Notes: generated by a model not told the origin, from the letters alone. A stretch of DNA of 64,000 nucleotides from Streptomyces rapamycinicus NRRL 5491 (GCF_024298965.1 NZ_CP085193.1:10416001-10480000), one strand, 5' to 3'. Shown: positions 51,701 to 60,517, numbered from the stretch's first letter. Translations and numbers: made by a program.

Positions 51701-52923
51701 AGATCACCTTCCTGATCCACAACGTGTACGCGATCGGCGGCACGATCCGCACCACGCTCAATCTCGCCGCGGCCCTCGCCGACCGGCACGAGGTGACGAT
51801 CGTGTCGATGCTCCGCCACCGCACCCGCCCGCGGTTCGTCATCGATCCACGGGTGACGGTGGTGCCCCTGGTCGACATCCGGGAGAACAGTGCGGACGGC
51901 GGCGATCCGCTGCTGTACCGGCCGGCCGAGGTCTTCCCCACCGCCGAGAAGCGGTACGGGCAGTACAGCCGCCTCACCGACCACCGGGCGCGGGAGTACC
52001 TGCGGAGCTGCGACGCGGACGTGATCATCGGCACCCGGCCGGGCGTCAACGTGTACCTGGCCCGCTTCGCCCCGCCCCGGGCGCTGCGCATCGCCCAGGA
52101 ACACCTCACCCACGACATGCACACCAAGAAGCTGCGCGCCCAGCTCGCCCGGGACTACCGTGACCTGGATGCCGTGGTCACCACGACCGACGCCGACGCG
52201 GCCGTCTACCGGGCGAAGATGCGGCTGCCGGGCGTGCGGATCCTGGCCGTCCCCAACGGTGTGCCCGACCCCGGCCTGCCGCCCACCGACGGCAGCGCCC
52301 CCGTCATCGCCGCGGCCGGGCGCCTGGTGCGCGCCAAGCGCTTCGACCTGCTCATCGAGGCATTCACCGATGTCGCCGCCAAGCACCCCGACTGGTCGCT
52401 GCGCATCTATGGAGCGGGCACCGACAAGGAGCGGCTCCAGCGGCTGATCGAGGAGCGGGGCCTGGGCGGCCGGGCGGCGCTGATGGGCGCGGTGTCCCCG
52501 ATCGAGGCCGAGTTCGCGAAGGCGTCGATCGTCGCCTCCGCCTCCGACGCGGAGTCCTTCGGCATGACACTGGCCGAGGCGATGCGCTGTGGCATACCGG
52601 TGGTCGCCACCGACTGCCCGCTCGGCCCCGCCGAGATCATCAACGACGGCGTCGACGGCCGCCTGGTCCCCATGGGCGACCGGCGGGCGCTGGCCGCCGC
52701 GCTGAGCGACCTGGTCGCCGACGAGCCCGGCCGCCGCGGCATGGGCGAGGCCGCCCGCGCCGCGGCCCGCCGCTTCGACCCGGCCCATGTCGCGCACGCC
52801 TACGAGGAACTGTTCGGCGACCTCGCCGCCACGCGTTCCGCCCGCGCCTGGCAGCGCCGCAAGGCCCGCTGGCGCAACCGCGCGGGCCGGGCCCTGCGCC
52901 GCCTGCGCAGCCCGCGCCGCTGA
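51697..52923 (+). CDS. Family 4 glycosyltransferase
   Basis: The 408-residue GT-B enzyme starts at the GTG at 51697, after GGGGAG. Its N-terminal domain opens KITFLIHNVYAIGGTIRTTL. The C-terminal domain has AAGRLVRAKRFDLLIEAF, the nucleotide/phosphate Glu motif SDAESFGMTLAEAMRCGIPV and GPAEIIND. It transfers a sugar from a nucleotide-sugar donor to an unknown acceptor. The basic C-terminal tail suggests contact with the membrane. UppP follows 83 bp later, pointing to a lipid-linked glycan. Confidence 0.9.
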   Translation: MKITFLIHNVYAIGGTIRTTLNLAAALADRHEVTIVSMLRHRTRPRFVIDPRVTVVPLVDIRENSADGGDPLLYRPAEVFPTAEKRYGQYSRLTDHRAREYLRSCDADVIIGTRPGVNVYLARFAPPRALRIAQEHLTHDMHTKKLRAQLARDYRDLDAVVTTTDADAAVYRAKMRLPGVRILAVPNGVPDPGLPPTDGSAPVIAAAGRLVRAKRFDLLIEAFTDVAAKHPDWSLRIYGAGTDKERLQRLIEERGLGGRAALMGAVSPIEAEFAKASIVASASDAESFGMTLAEAMRCGIPVVATDCPLGPAEIINDGVDGRLVPMGDRRALAAALSDLVADEPGRRGMGEAARAAARRFDPAHVAHAYEELFGDLAATRSARAWQRRKARWRNRAGRALRRLRSPRR

Positions 52924-53006
52924 CCCCACCCCACTGACCGCGGCCGCACCGCGCCGTTTCCCCCTGCGCACACGGCCCGCTCCAGCCATCACAGAAACGG
53001 ATCCAG

Positions 53007-53843
53007 ATGAGTGCCATCAGCATCGGCCAGGCGGCCATCCTCGGCATCGTCGAAGGCGTCACGGAGTTCCTCCCCGTCTCCTCCACCGGCCATCTGAAGA
53101 TCACCGAAGGGCTGCTGGGCATCCCGGTCGACGACACCTCCGTGGTCGGCTTCACCGCCGTCATCCAGGTCGGCGCGATCGCCGCGGTGCTGGTGTACTT
53201 CTTCAAGGACATCGTGCGGATCGTCTCCGCCTGGGGCCGCGGACTCGCCCACCGCGAACAGCGCTACCACCACGACTACAAGTTCGCCTGGTGGGTCGTC
53301 TACGCCACCATCCCGATCGTGCTCGTGGGCCTGGCCGCGAAACCCCTCATCGAGGGCCCGCTCGCATCCCTGTGGGTGGTCGCCGCGTCCCTTGTCGCCG
53401 GGTCCGGTGCGATGTGGGTCGCCGACCAGATGGGCCGCCACAAGCGCGGCGAGGACGACACGGGCTTCAAGGACGCCATGCTGGTCGGCTGCTCGCAGAT
53501 CCTCGCGCTGCTCTTCCCCGGCTTCTCGCGCTCCGGCGCCACCATGTCCACCGCGCTCATCCTCGACCTGGACCGGGTGGCCGCCACCCGTCTGTCCTTC
53601 TTCCTCGGCATCCCGGCGCTGACCGGCGCGGGCCTGTACGAGCTGAAGGACGCCGTCGGCGCCGGGGTCGGCACCGCCCCCCTCGTGGTCGGCACCGCCG
53701 TCTCGTTCGTGGTCGCCTACGCCTCGATCGCCTGGCTGCTGAAGTTCGTCGCCAAGCACTCCTTCAACGCGTTCGTCATCTACCGCGTCGCCATCGGCCT
53801 GCTGCTCCTCGGCCTGCTGGGCACCGGAGCGCTCACGGCATGA
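53007..53843 (+). CDS. uppP: Undecaprenyl-diphosphate phosphatase
   Basis: The 278-residue membrane enzyme carries the two BacA/UppP motifs, EGVTEFLPVSSTGHL near residue 17 and PGFSRSGATMST near residue 172, within eight hydrophobic segments. It removes one phosphate from C55-PP to recycle the lipid carrier of cell-wall synthesis, and over-expression gives bacitracin resistance. Its stop overlaps the next start (ATGA), coupling it to the membrane glycosyltransferase. Confidence 0.95.
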   Translation: MSAISIGQAAILGIVEGVTEFLPVSSTGHLKITEGLLGIPVDDTSVVGFTAVIQVGAIAAVLVYFFKDIVRIVSAWGRGLAHREQRYHHDYKFAWWVVYATIPIVLVGLAAKPLIEGPLASLWVVAASLVAGSGAMWVADQMGRHKRGEDDTGFKDAMLVGCSQILALLFPGFSRSGATMSTALILDLDRVAATRLSFFLGIPALTGAGLYELKDAVGAGVGTAPLVVGTAVSFVVAYASIAWLLKFVAKHSFNAFVIYRVAIGLLLLGLLGTGALTA

Positions 53844-55495
53844 TCGCTTCGCGTACGGTCATCCGCCCACCGCGCCGGATCCCGTGGCTGGTGCTGGTCG
53901 CCCTCGCCTATGCCGTGGCCCAACTCGCCCTCGTGGTCCCACACCTTGGGCTGGGCTGGGACGAAACGGTGTACCTCTCCCAGGTCGACCCGCACCGCCC
54001 GGCGGCGTACTTCAGCGCCCCGCGCTCGCGCGGCATCAGCCTTCTGGCCGCCCCCGTCCTCGCCGTCACCGACTCCATCACCGTGCTCCGGGCCGTCCTG
54101 GCGCTGCTGTCCGCCGCCGCCCTGTACGCGGCCTACCGCGTCTGGCGGCCGCTGCTCGGCCCGAGGCGGACCGCCCTGGCCGCGCTGCTGTTCGCCGGCC
54201 TGTGGACCACCATGCTCTACGGACCGCAGGCCATGCCGAACCTGTGGGTGGCCCTGTCCGCGGTGGCGGCCGTCGGCTGGTTCCTGCGTACCGCACACCC
54301 CCGTGCGGGGCGGCGGGCCCTGCTCGGCCTGGGCGCCATGGTCGCGGCCGCCACCTGCTTCCGCTTCTCCGACGGCGGCTGGCTCGCCCTGCCCCTGCTC
54401 GCGGCGTGCGCGATCGTCCCGGCCCGGCGGCGCCCGGCGCCCGCGCTCGCCGTGGTCGGCGGATTCGCCGTGGGCGGCGCCGAGTGGATCGCGGAGGCGT
54501 ACGCGCGCTGGGGCGGGGTCGGCGCCCGGCTGCACCTCTCCAGCACCACCGAGGGCGGCATGGGCACGCACTGGGCAGGCGGCATGGCATGGCGCAGCCT
54601 CAACGGCCCCCTGCTCTGTCGCCCCTGCCACGTCCCGCTCACCCACCCCGAGCTCACCCTGTGGTGGCTGGCCCTGCCCGCCCTCGCCCTCATCACCTGC
54701 GCCCTGGCCTGGCACACCCGGCGCGACGCGGTCATCCTGCTCCCCACCGCCTGCGCCACCACGCTGAGCATCCCCTACCTGCTGCTCATCGACTACTCCG
54801 CGCCGCGCTTCCTGCTGCCCGTCTACGCCCTGCTCTCCCTCCCACTCGCCGCCCTGGCAGCACACTCCGCGCAGGCCATCCGCCCGCCCCGCGCCCGCGC
54901 CCTGGCCGCCGGACTGGCAGCCGCGCTGCTCGCCCTGCACCTGTCCGCGCAGCACGAGGTCCTCGACCGCGACACGGCCGCCGCCCGCGCCACCGCCGCC
55001 CGCTACCGCGCCGCCGCCCACGACCTGCGCCGCCTCGGACTCACCCCGCCCTGCCTGGTCAGCGGCAAACACGCCCCGCCCATCGGCTACGACACCGGCT
55101 GCGCCTCGGCCAACGTCGGCGGCAACAACCGCGACACCACCGCGCACACCCTGCTGCGCCGCGCCGCCCGCGAACCCGCCGCCGCCCTCGCCAGGACCCG
55201 CTCCGGCCCTCCCCACTACGCCCGCACCTGGACCCCCCACCGCCTGCCGGGCACCGGGCTCACCGCCTACGTCCAGAGGGGGACCCGACGGCCGTGCCCC
55301 GGCGGGCGCGGCCGAGGTGTCCGCAGCCCTCTGATTCAACGGGTCAGCGCGCCCGGCCGCGTGGCTTCAGGGGTACGGGCGGGAGTTCCGGGGCGGGCAA
55401 GGAGGCGCCGTCGTAGCCGTGGACCTCGCCGAACCGGGAGTCCGATGTCCAGTCCTCGCGGGCCCGGGAGATCTCGTCATGGGAGCGCCCGATGA
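53840..55495 (+). CDS. Polytopic membrane glycosyltransferase (GT39/ArnT-like)
   Basis: The product has about ten hydrophobic segments. In the first outer loop it has the acidic pair GWDETVYLSQVD, as in polyprenyl-phosphate-sugar-dependent GT-C enzymes such as ArnT. It probably uses a polyprenol-linked sugar, consistent with its coupling to uppP. The frame as read gives 551 residues, but the last 55 are an Arg/Gly/Pro jumble overlapping pirin by 152 bp. Removing one G from the G5 run near 55283 gives a tail ending AGAAEVSAAL, with a stop at 55334, just short of pirin. So the true end is probably 55334. Confidence 0.75.
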   Translation: MIASRTVIRPPRRIPWLVLVALAYAVAQLALVVPHLGLGWDETVYLSQVDPHRPAAYFSAPRSRGISLLAAPVLAVTDSITVLRAVLALLSAAALYAAYRVWRPLLGPRRTALAALLFAGLWTTMLYGPQAMPNLWVALSAVAAVGWFLRTAHPRAGRRALLGLGAMVAAATCFRFSDGGWLALPLLAACAIVPARRRPAPALAVVGGFAVGGAEWIAEAYARWGGVGARLHLSSTTEGGMGTHWAGGMAWRSLNGPLLCRPCHVPLTHPELTLWWLALPALALITCALAWHTRRDAVILLPTACATTLSIPYLLLIDYSAPRFLLPVYALLSLPLAALAAHSAQAIRPPRARALAAGLAAALLALHLSAQHEVLDRDTAAARATAARYRAAAHDLRRLGLTPPCLVSGKHAPPIGYDTGCASANVGGNNRDTTAHTLLRRAAREPAAALARTRSGPPHYARTWTPHRLPGTGLTAYVQRGTRRPCPGGRGRGVRSPLIQRVSAPGRVASGVRAGVPGRARRRRRSRGPRRTGSPMSSPRGPGRSRHGSAR

Positions 55496-56312
55496 AGTTC
55501 CACCACATCACGATCTTCTCCTCGAAGGGCTCCCCGCCCAGCAGCATGAGCGCGCTGTCCACATCCGCCCGCAGCGGCAGTTCGGTGCGTCCGCAGCCGA
55601 GGTAGAGGAGGGAGCCGGGGGCCAGGCGCACCCCGTCGACCTCGGACTCGCCGGACATGGTGAGGGCCGCGTACTCGAAGTCGGGCCGCACCGGCAGCCG
55701 GGCGTCGGTGCCGGCCGCGAGGGCGACGTCCGCGCCCATCAGCGGGGTGAACGTGGTGCCGGGCGAGGCCGCGCCGTCCAGTTCGCCGAGGACGACCGTC
55801 GCCCGCAGCCCTCCGCCGCCGGTCACCCGGGGCAGCCCGGCGTGGTGCTCCCACATGGGCGCGATATGGCGGTCACCGTCGGGCAGCGCGACCCACAGCT
55901 GTGCGCCGTGCAGCAGCCGGGCGTGCTCACGCGGCGACTCCTCGGAGTGCGAGATCGCCCGGCCCGAGGTCATCAGCCCCAGCTCGCCGGGGCGCACCGT
56001 CTGCAGACTGCCGACGCTGTCGCGGTGCAGCACCTCGCCGTCGTGCAGCCAGCTGACCGTCTGCAGCCCCATATGCGGATGGGGCGGGACCTGCATGCCC
56101 GGTTCCTGGGCGATGTCGTCCGGGCCGTAGTGGTCGATGAAGCACCAGGCGCCGACCATGCGCCGCCCGAGGTTCGGCAGGAGCCGGCGCACCATGGTGG
56201 ACTCGCCCAGCGGGACCTGTTTGGCGGCCAGCAGCTCACGGACCGGCTGGGCGGTGACGTCCTGGCGGCCGCCGCACACGGTCGGCGCGGGCCTCAGATC
56301 GAGATTGCTCAT
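55344..56312 (-). CDS. Pirin family protein
   Basis: The 322-residue bicupin has the iron-site residues of pirins in the N-terminal half (PPHPHMGLQTVSWLHDGEVL; TSGRAISHSEESP). The C-terminal cupin lacks the metal ligands, as usual. Pirins are nuclear-type cupins with quercetinase or regulatory activities in some bacteria. Start at 56312 overlaps the stop of the PAP2 gene by 4 bp, so the two form an operon with PAP2 first. Confidence 0.92.
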   Translation of the reverse strand: MSNLDLRPAPTVCGGRQDVTAQPVRELLAAKQVPLGESTMVRRLLPNLGRRMVGAWCFIDHYGPDDIAQEPGMQVPPHPHMGLQTVSWLHDGEVLHRDSVGSLQTVRPGELGLMTSGRAISHSEESPREHARLLHGAQLWVALPDGDRHIAPMWEHHAGLPRVTGGGGLRATVVLGELDGAASPGTTFTPLMGADVALAAGTDARLPVRPDFEYAALTMSGESEVDGVRLAPGSLLYLGCGRTELPLRADVDSALMLLGGEPFEEKIVMWWNFIGRSHDEISRAREDWTSDSRFGEVHGYDGASLPAPELPPVPLKPRGRAR

Positions 56313-56998
56313 GGCCGTACTCTCCCATCGGGGGACGCCTCGCGCTGGCTCGTACGGCTCTGGACGTATCCGTACGAGGCGATCGCCCCGTACACCAGCG
56401 CCGCGCCCAGCAGCCAGCCGGCCACGACGTCGCTGGGCCAGTGGACGCCCAGATAGAGACGGGTGAAGCCGACGCCCAGCACGGATACGGCCCCTACGAC
56501 GGCCATGAGCCGCGGCCACTTCGCCGGTGCCCCGTGCAGCGTCAGCAGCCACAGCAGCAGCCCGAAGGCGACGGTCGCGGTCAGGGCGTGGCCGGAGGGG
56601 AAGGCCGCGTAGTGCGCCGAGTCCACGGGGTTCGACCACCGGGGACGCTCCCGGTCGAGCGCGGCCTTCACCCCTTGTTGCAGCGCCGTGCCCAGCGCCG
56701 CCGTGACGGCCACCCAGAGCGCGAGCCGCCACTCCCGGCGCCACAGCAGCCACCCCACGGCCACGGCCAGCAGCGCACGCATCGTCCAGGGGTCCCAGAA
56801 CCAGTCCGTCAGCACCCTGTTGGCCCGGGTGAGGCCGTGGTGCCGGACGGCGGAGTGGTGCAGGGTGACGACGATGTCCCGGTCGACGGTCTCCAGCGGC
56901 CCCCAATGGGCGGCCACCAGGGCGAGCAGCACCAGGAAGAGCGCGGTGAACACGGCCGCGGCGCTGGCGGCTCGGCGGTGGGGGTTTGCCGGCTGCAT
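56309..56998 (-). CDS. PAP2 family membrane phosphatase
   Basis: The 229-residue protein has six hydrophobic segments and the three PAP2 motifs: KAALDRERPR (K-x6-RP), FPSGHALT (PSGH) and RLYLGVHWPSDV (R-x5-H-x3-D). Members remove phosphate from phospholipids or polyprenyl phosphates at the outer face of the membrane. The start at 56998 agrees with the first membrane segment. Confidence 0.93.
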   Translation of the reverse strand: MQPANPHRRAASAAAVFTALFLVLLALVAAHWGPLETVDRDIVVTLHHSAVRHHGLTRANRVLTDWFWDPWTMRALLAVAVGWLLWRREWRLALWVAVTAALGTALQQGVKAALDRERPRWSNPVDSAHYAAFPSGHALTATVAFGLLLWLLTLHGAPAKWPRLMAVVGAVSVLGVGFTRLYLGVHWPSDVVAGWLLGAALVYGAIASYGYVQSRTSQREASPDGRVRP

Positions 56999-57144
56999 GG
57001 GTCGATGATCGCCGACGGGCGGGCTTCGGAGCCAGGAGGCCATCGATCTCCCCGGGGCCGGAAGCCGAGGCCCTTCGATCTCCCCGGGGCCGGAAGCCGC
57101 CGTTGTACCGAGACCGCCGAGACCGCCGAGACCGTCGAGAACGC

Positions 57145-58080
57145 CTACCCCAGCACCCGCAGCGCCGGGACGAGCGTGACCAGCAGCGGGACGGCCGGGA
57201 CGAGCGCCGCGGTGGCCGTAAGGCGCCAGCGGCGCGCCACGGGGAGGCGGGAGGCCGGGGCCAGCAGCCGGTCCACCCGCTGCGGCACCTGGGCGAGCGC
57301 GCTGGGGCAGGGGCCGAACACGCCGCGGTCCTCGTTGAGTTCGACCAGGGCGAGCGCGGTGGTCGTCCGCCCGAAGCGCCGTGACGCGGAGTCGTCGGCC
57401 GCCAGTTCGACCAGCCGGTGCACCTCGTCGCGGAACGCCGCGAACATGGTCACCTGCGGAAAGCCGCTGGCCAGCGCGCCCGAGCAGTGCAGCAGCCAAT
57501 GGTGGCGGGCGCGGGCGTGGCCCTGCTCATGGGCGATGACGGCGTCCAGTCGACGGCCCTTGAGGCGGCGCAGCGCCGCCGTGGTGATGACGAGCCGGGG
57601 TGTGGTGCCCGGCAGCCACCACGCGTCCGGCTTGTCGCTCTCCAGGACCACCAGGCGATCCTCGCCGGGCTCCTCACCGGGCAAGGCGGGGGAGCGGACG
57701 AGGAGTTCGGCGCGGTGTTGCCTGCGCCAGGCGCGGGCGCGGCCGATCTCGCGGGTGAGCATCACCGCGCTCCAGACGGCCCCGAAGGCGAGCACGAGGG
57801 CGACGGGCGCGGCCAACGGTCCGTAGCCGGACAGCGCGTACGCCTCCACCACGCCCTTGGGCGCGGGGGCGAAGACATTGCCGCGCACGGCATCCCAGGC
57901 GGCCGCCCCGGTGAGCGCCATGGTCAGCGCGCAGCACAACAGCACCCCGACGACCACGCACTGCCACACCCAGAGGGCGAGCACGGGTTCGCGGTCGATC
58001 CAGTCGGAGCGGGACAACAGGCGCGGCGCCATTGCCGCCGCCAGTGCGCCGAGGCCCATCAGCGCGAGCGGGACCATCAT
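57145..58080 (-). CDS. M56 family membrane metallopeptidase (second copy)
   Basis: The 311-residue protein has the zinc motif HEQGH (VIAHEQGHARARHHWLLH) and the downstream ELAADDSASRRFG. It is distant from the M56 protein at 50129. Unlike that one it has no adjacent BlaI gene. The neighbouring DUF5134 gene, on the same strand upstream, may be part of the same unit, with 123 bp between. No TACA/TGTA box was seen upstream. Confidence 0.9.
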   Translation of the reverse strand: MMVPLALMGLGALAAAMAPRLLSRSDWIDREPVLALWVWQCVVVGVLLCCALTMALTGAAAWDAVRGNVFAPAPKGVVEAYALSGYGPLAAPVALVLAFGAVWSAVMLTREIGRARAWRRQHRAELLVRSPALPGEEPGEDRLVVLESDKPDAWWLPGTTPRLVITTAALRRLKGRRLDAVIAHEQGHARARHHWLLHCSGALASGFPQVTMFAAFRDEVHRLVELAADDSASRRFGRTTTALALVELNEDRGVFGPCPSALAQVPQRVDRLLAPASRLPVARRWRLTATAALVPAVPLLVTLVPALRVLG

Positions 58081-58203
58081 GGCCGTCAGCCTATGATCGC
58101 GACGCTCGGGCCGGGTACGGTCATGGCGGGGAAGTGACGCATACCACGGTGCGGACAGGGATACGCGGCCATGGATCGGACCATGGCCCGGCCCGCCGCC
58201 CGT

Positions 58204-58818
58204 TCACAGGGCCAGCAGCATCGCGAACATCCCTATCCCCATCGACAGCCGGCAGGCATGCCTCAGCTCGGGCCGCCGCGACCAGCGGACGCCGGGCGGC
58301 CCCGCCCCCGCGCCGCCCACCGCCCCGTCCACGGCCCCGTCCGTCATCGGTACGAGCCGCAGCCCGGACCGTACGACGTAGACCGCGAAGTACACGAGGA
58401 GCACCCCGGTCAGCAGCGGCACCCCGCCCGCCATCCGGTCCGTGGTCGTCCCGCCGGTGTGATGGTGGCCGCCCGTGGTGCCCACCATCATCGCGAGCGC
58501 CATATAGACCATCGCCAGCGCCCCGACGGTGTGATGCAGACGGTGCCCCGGGAGCCCCACACCGCGCGGGACCGGCAGCAGCGCCCTTACGGCGGCCACG
58601 GCGAAGACCGCCGCGAAGGCGGGCGGACCCCAGGGCCGGGGGTCCAGCACGGCGGACGGCACCGCCATCACGGCCATCCCCCACCCCATCAGCGCCTCGG
58701 CGCCCGCGATCCGCCGCCCCGGCCCGGGCGGCTCACCGCGCATCTGCAGCAGACAGTAGCCACCCGTGGCCGCGCACAGCGCGACCAGCAGCCAGCCGAT
58801 GAGCGGAGGTCCGTGCAC
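58204..58818 (-). CDS. DUF5134 family integral membrane protein
   Basis: The 204-residue protein from the GTG at 58818, 7 nt after GGGAGG, has five to six hydrophobic segments with HHTVGALAMVYMALAMM and a His/Gly/Thr-rich loop (GGHHHTGGTTTDRM). The family is actinobacterial and of unknown role. The His clusters near the membrane suggest metal binding, which is speculative. Confidence 0.85.
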   Translation of the reverse strand: MHGPPLIGWLLVALCAATGGYCLLQMRGEPPGPGRRIAGAEALMGWGMAVMAVPSAVLDPRPWGPPAFAAVFAVAAVRALLPVPRGVGLPGHRLHHTVGALAMVYMALAMMVGTTGGHHHTGGTTTDRMAGGVPLLTGVLLVYFAVYVVRSGLRLVPMTDGAVDGAVGGAGAGPPGVRWSRRPELRHACRLSMGIGMFAMLLAL

Positions 58819-58900
58819 GGCCACACCTCCCGAACGGGGACGTAATACCAGGAGACATCCCCTTCCGCGGCACCACCCACGGGAGCGCACGGGCGCAGTG

Positions 58901-58939
58901 GGGGAGCGCGAGGCGTGCGGAGTAGTGGGGAGCGCGAGG
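58901..58939. repeat. 13-bp direct repeat in a divergent promoter
   Basis: GGGGAGCGCGAGG occurs at 58901-58913 and 58927-58939, 26 bp apart, in the 216-bp gap between the divergent DUF5134 and PPOX genes. It could be a regulatory site; no known family is matched. Confidence 0.35.
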
Positions 58940-59034
58940 AGCGGTATGGCACGGTGAGGGGAACGGCCCGTGGATCACGCAGGCCCCAGCCGCACCACGG
59001 GACGTGAACAGCTGTCCAAAGAGGAGGAGAGCCC

Positions 59035-59454
59035 GTGTCGAATCCACCGCTTCCCGAGGCCGCGGTCGCCATGCTCGAGAAGCCCAATCCGGCCGTGATC
59101 GCGACGATCCGGTCCGACGGTCAGCCGGTGTCCACGGCCACCTGGTACCTCTGGGACGACGGCCGGATCCTGGTCAACATGGACGAGGGCCGCAAGCGGC
59201 TCGACCACATCCGCAACGACCCCAGGGTCTCCCTCACCGTGATCGACGAGGCGAACTGGTACAACCACATCACCCTCATCGGCCGGGTCGTCGAGTTCCA
59301 GGACGACGAGGACCTGGCCGGAATCGACCGGCTGGCCCAGCAGTACCTGGGCAAGGACTACCCGCGGCGGGACCGCGGCCGGATCAGCGCCTGGATCGAG
59401 ATCGACCGCTGGCACGGCTGGGGCGAGCACAAGGAGAACACCCAGCCCGGCTGA
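59035..59454 (+). CDS. PPOX-class F420-dependent oxidoreductase
   Basis: The 139-residue split-barrel protein starts at the GTG at 59035, after AGGAGGAG. It shows NPAVIATIRSDGQPVSTATW, RILVNMDEGRKRLDHIRNDP and DYPRRDRGRISAWIEIDRWH, matching F420-binding flavin-like reductases. The substrate is unknown. It is unlike the PPOX protein at 6056 beyond the fold. Confidence 0.9.
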   Translation: MSNPPLPEAAVAMLEKPNPAVIATIRSDGQPVSTATWYLWDDGRILVNMDEGRKRLDHIRNDPRVSLTVIDEANWYNHITLIGRVVEFQDDEDLAGIDRLAQQYLGKDYPRRDRGRISAWIEIDRWHGWGEHKENTQPG

Positions 59455-59600
59455 TCTCCCCTCCGGCACCGCTCGCCGTCCGTCCCGCCACCTCCGGCCA
59501 CCGGGAGCCATGGCGGGCGGACGGCGTCCGGCGACCCCCGCACCGTCCGGCGATCCCGGGAGGTCTGGCCCGTCCCCGTTTCTGGCGGATGCTTCCGACG

Positions 59601-59789
59601 TCATTCGTCGACTGACCGTGACCCGTTGGTCTCCGACCGCCTAGGACTGCGGACCTCGTCGCGCAACGCGCGGATGGCGCGCACCGCTTGGGTGGCTTCT
59701 TTGCAGACTGCCGGAATCTTCCTCAGCGCCGCTACGAGAACCCGAGCGAGGGCGCCGATGAACGCCACGATCATGGCGGCCGGCAGCAC
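59601..59789 (-). CDS. Possible 62-aa membrane protein
   Basis: The frame from the GTG at 59789 encodes one hydrophobic segment (MIVAFIGALARVLVAAL) followed by a basic, charged tail (TQAVRAIRALRDEVRSPRRS). Its ribosome site is weak. No family is recognised; it may be real because of the coherent helix-plus-basic-tail layout. It is divergent from the terminase-like fragment. Confidence 0.35.
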   Translation of the reverse strand: MLPAAMIVAFIGALARVLVAALRKIPAVCKEATQAVRAIRALRDEVRSPRRSETNGSRSVDE

Positions 59790-59812
59790 TCAACCCGCAA
59801 GGAGGCAAGCAG

Positions 59813-59990
59813 ATGGTCGGCCGCGGACCCGCGTCCAAGGCCCCATCGAAGCGGCGCAGGCGCGACGCCACCGAGCCACAGACCGTCGTCGCCCCTGGGC
59901 ACATCGTGGACGACGCGCTGTGGCTCGCCCCGGGAGACACCTCTATCCCGGTCGCGGCTCACTGCCAGCACCGCCGGGCGGGACTTTTTC
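59813..59990 (+). pseudogene. Phage terminase small-subunit-like N-terminal remnant
   Basis: The frame begins MVGRGPASKAPSKRRRRDA, 7 nt after a strong AAGGAGG. The M-x-GRGPxPK-x-P-x-x-RRRR-[ND]-A opening is a common start of actinophage terminase small subunits. After about 45 residues similarity fades and the frame runs into the antisense of the VOC gene. So it looks like a scrap of a lost prophage or genomic island. Residues 59455-59600 hold nothing recognised. Confidence 0.4.
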
Positions 59991-60007
59991 ATGCTTGCTG
60001 GCTGCGG

Positions 60008-60400
60008 TCAGATCCCTGGACGGTAACGGATCGGATGCTCCTCGGGGACCTCCACGACCGCGATCCGCACCCCGTCCGGATCCGCGATCCACATCTCCAC
60101 CAGCCCCCACGGCTCCTTCTTCGGCGGCCGCAGCACCTCGACCCCCTGCGCGGTGAGCTCCTTGTGCGCCGCCGCCACGTCCGGCACCTGGAGCCACAGC
60201 TGGAGGCCCGGGGCGGGCGGGGTGTCCGAGCGGCCGGATACCTCCAGGAAGCCCCCGCCGAGGAAGTAGACCGTGCCGCGCTCGGGGCCCGTCCCGAACT
60301 CCCGGTAGACCGCCAGACCCAGGGCCTCGCCGTAGAACGCCCGGGAGCGCTCGGGGTCCGTCGGCCGCAGCAGGACGCGGCTGCTCAGTACGTGAACCAT
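60008..60400 (-). CDS. VOC (glyoxalase/bleomycin resistance) family protein
   Basis: The 130-residue protein starts at the ATG at 60400. It has the two beta-alpha-beta-beta-beta units of the VOC fold (SSRVLLRPTDPERSRAFYGE; GLQLWLQVPDVAAAHKELTA; EMWIADPDGVRIAVVE). Metal-site residues could be Glu in EMWIADPDG, but the first-half His is not obvious. The substrate is unknown. Confidence 0.88.
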   Translation of the reverse strand: MVHVLSSRVLLRPTDPERSRAFYGEALGLAVYREFGTGPERGTVYFLGGGFLEVSGRSDTPPAPGLQLWLQVPDVAAAHKELTAQGVEVLRPPKKEPWGLVEMWIADPDGVRIAVVEVPEEHPIRYRPGI

Positions 60401-60460
60401 GCCCGCGACCCTACGCAACCCGACCCCTTCGGGGCAGGTTAAGGTCTATTTGCCGCCACC

Positions 60461-60517
60461 GGCCGTCACACTGGCCATCGGCCGCCACACCGGCCACCGG
60501 TTGCCACACCGGCCGCC
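60461..60517 (+). repeat. 19-bp imperfect tandem repeat before the GNAT gene
   Basis: Three units related to GGCCGCCACACCGGCCACC run from 60461 to 60517 and trail into a partial fourth. They sit in the leader of the acetyltransferase gene. Confidence 0.6.

Noticed and set aside
53780..55339. Open frame of 519 codons antisense to the membrane glycosyltransferase
   Set aside because: Low-complexity Gly/Ala/Gln product without domains; a by-product of GC-rich coding on the other strand.
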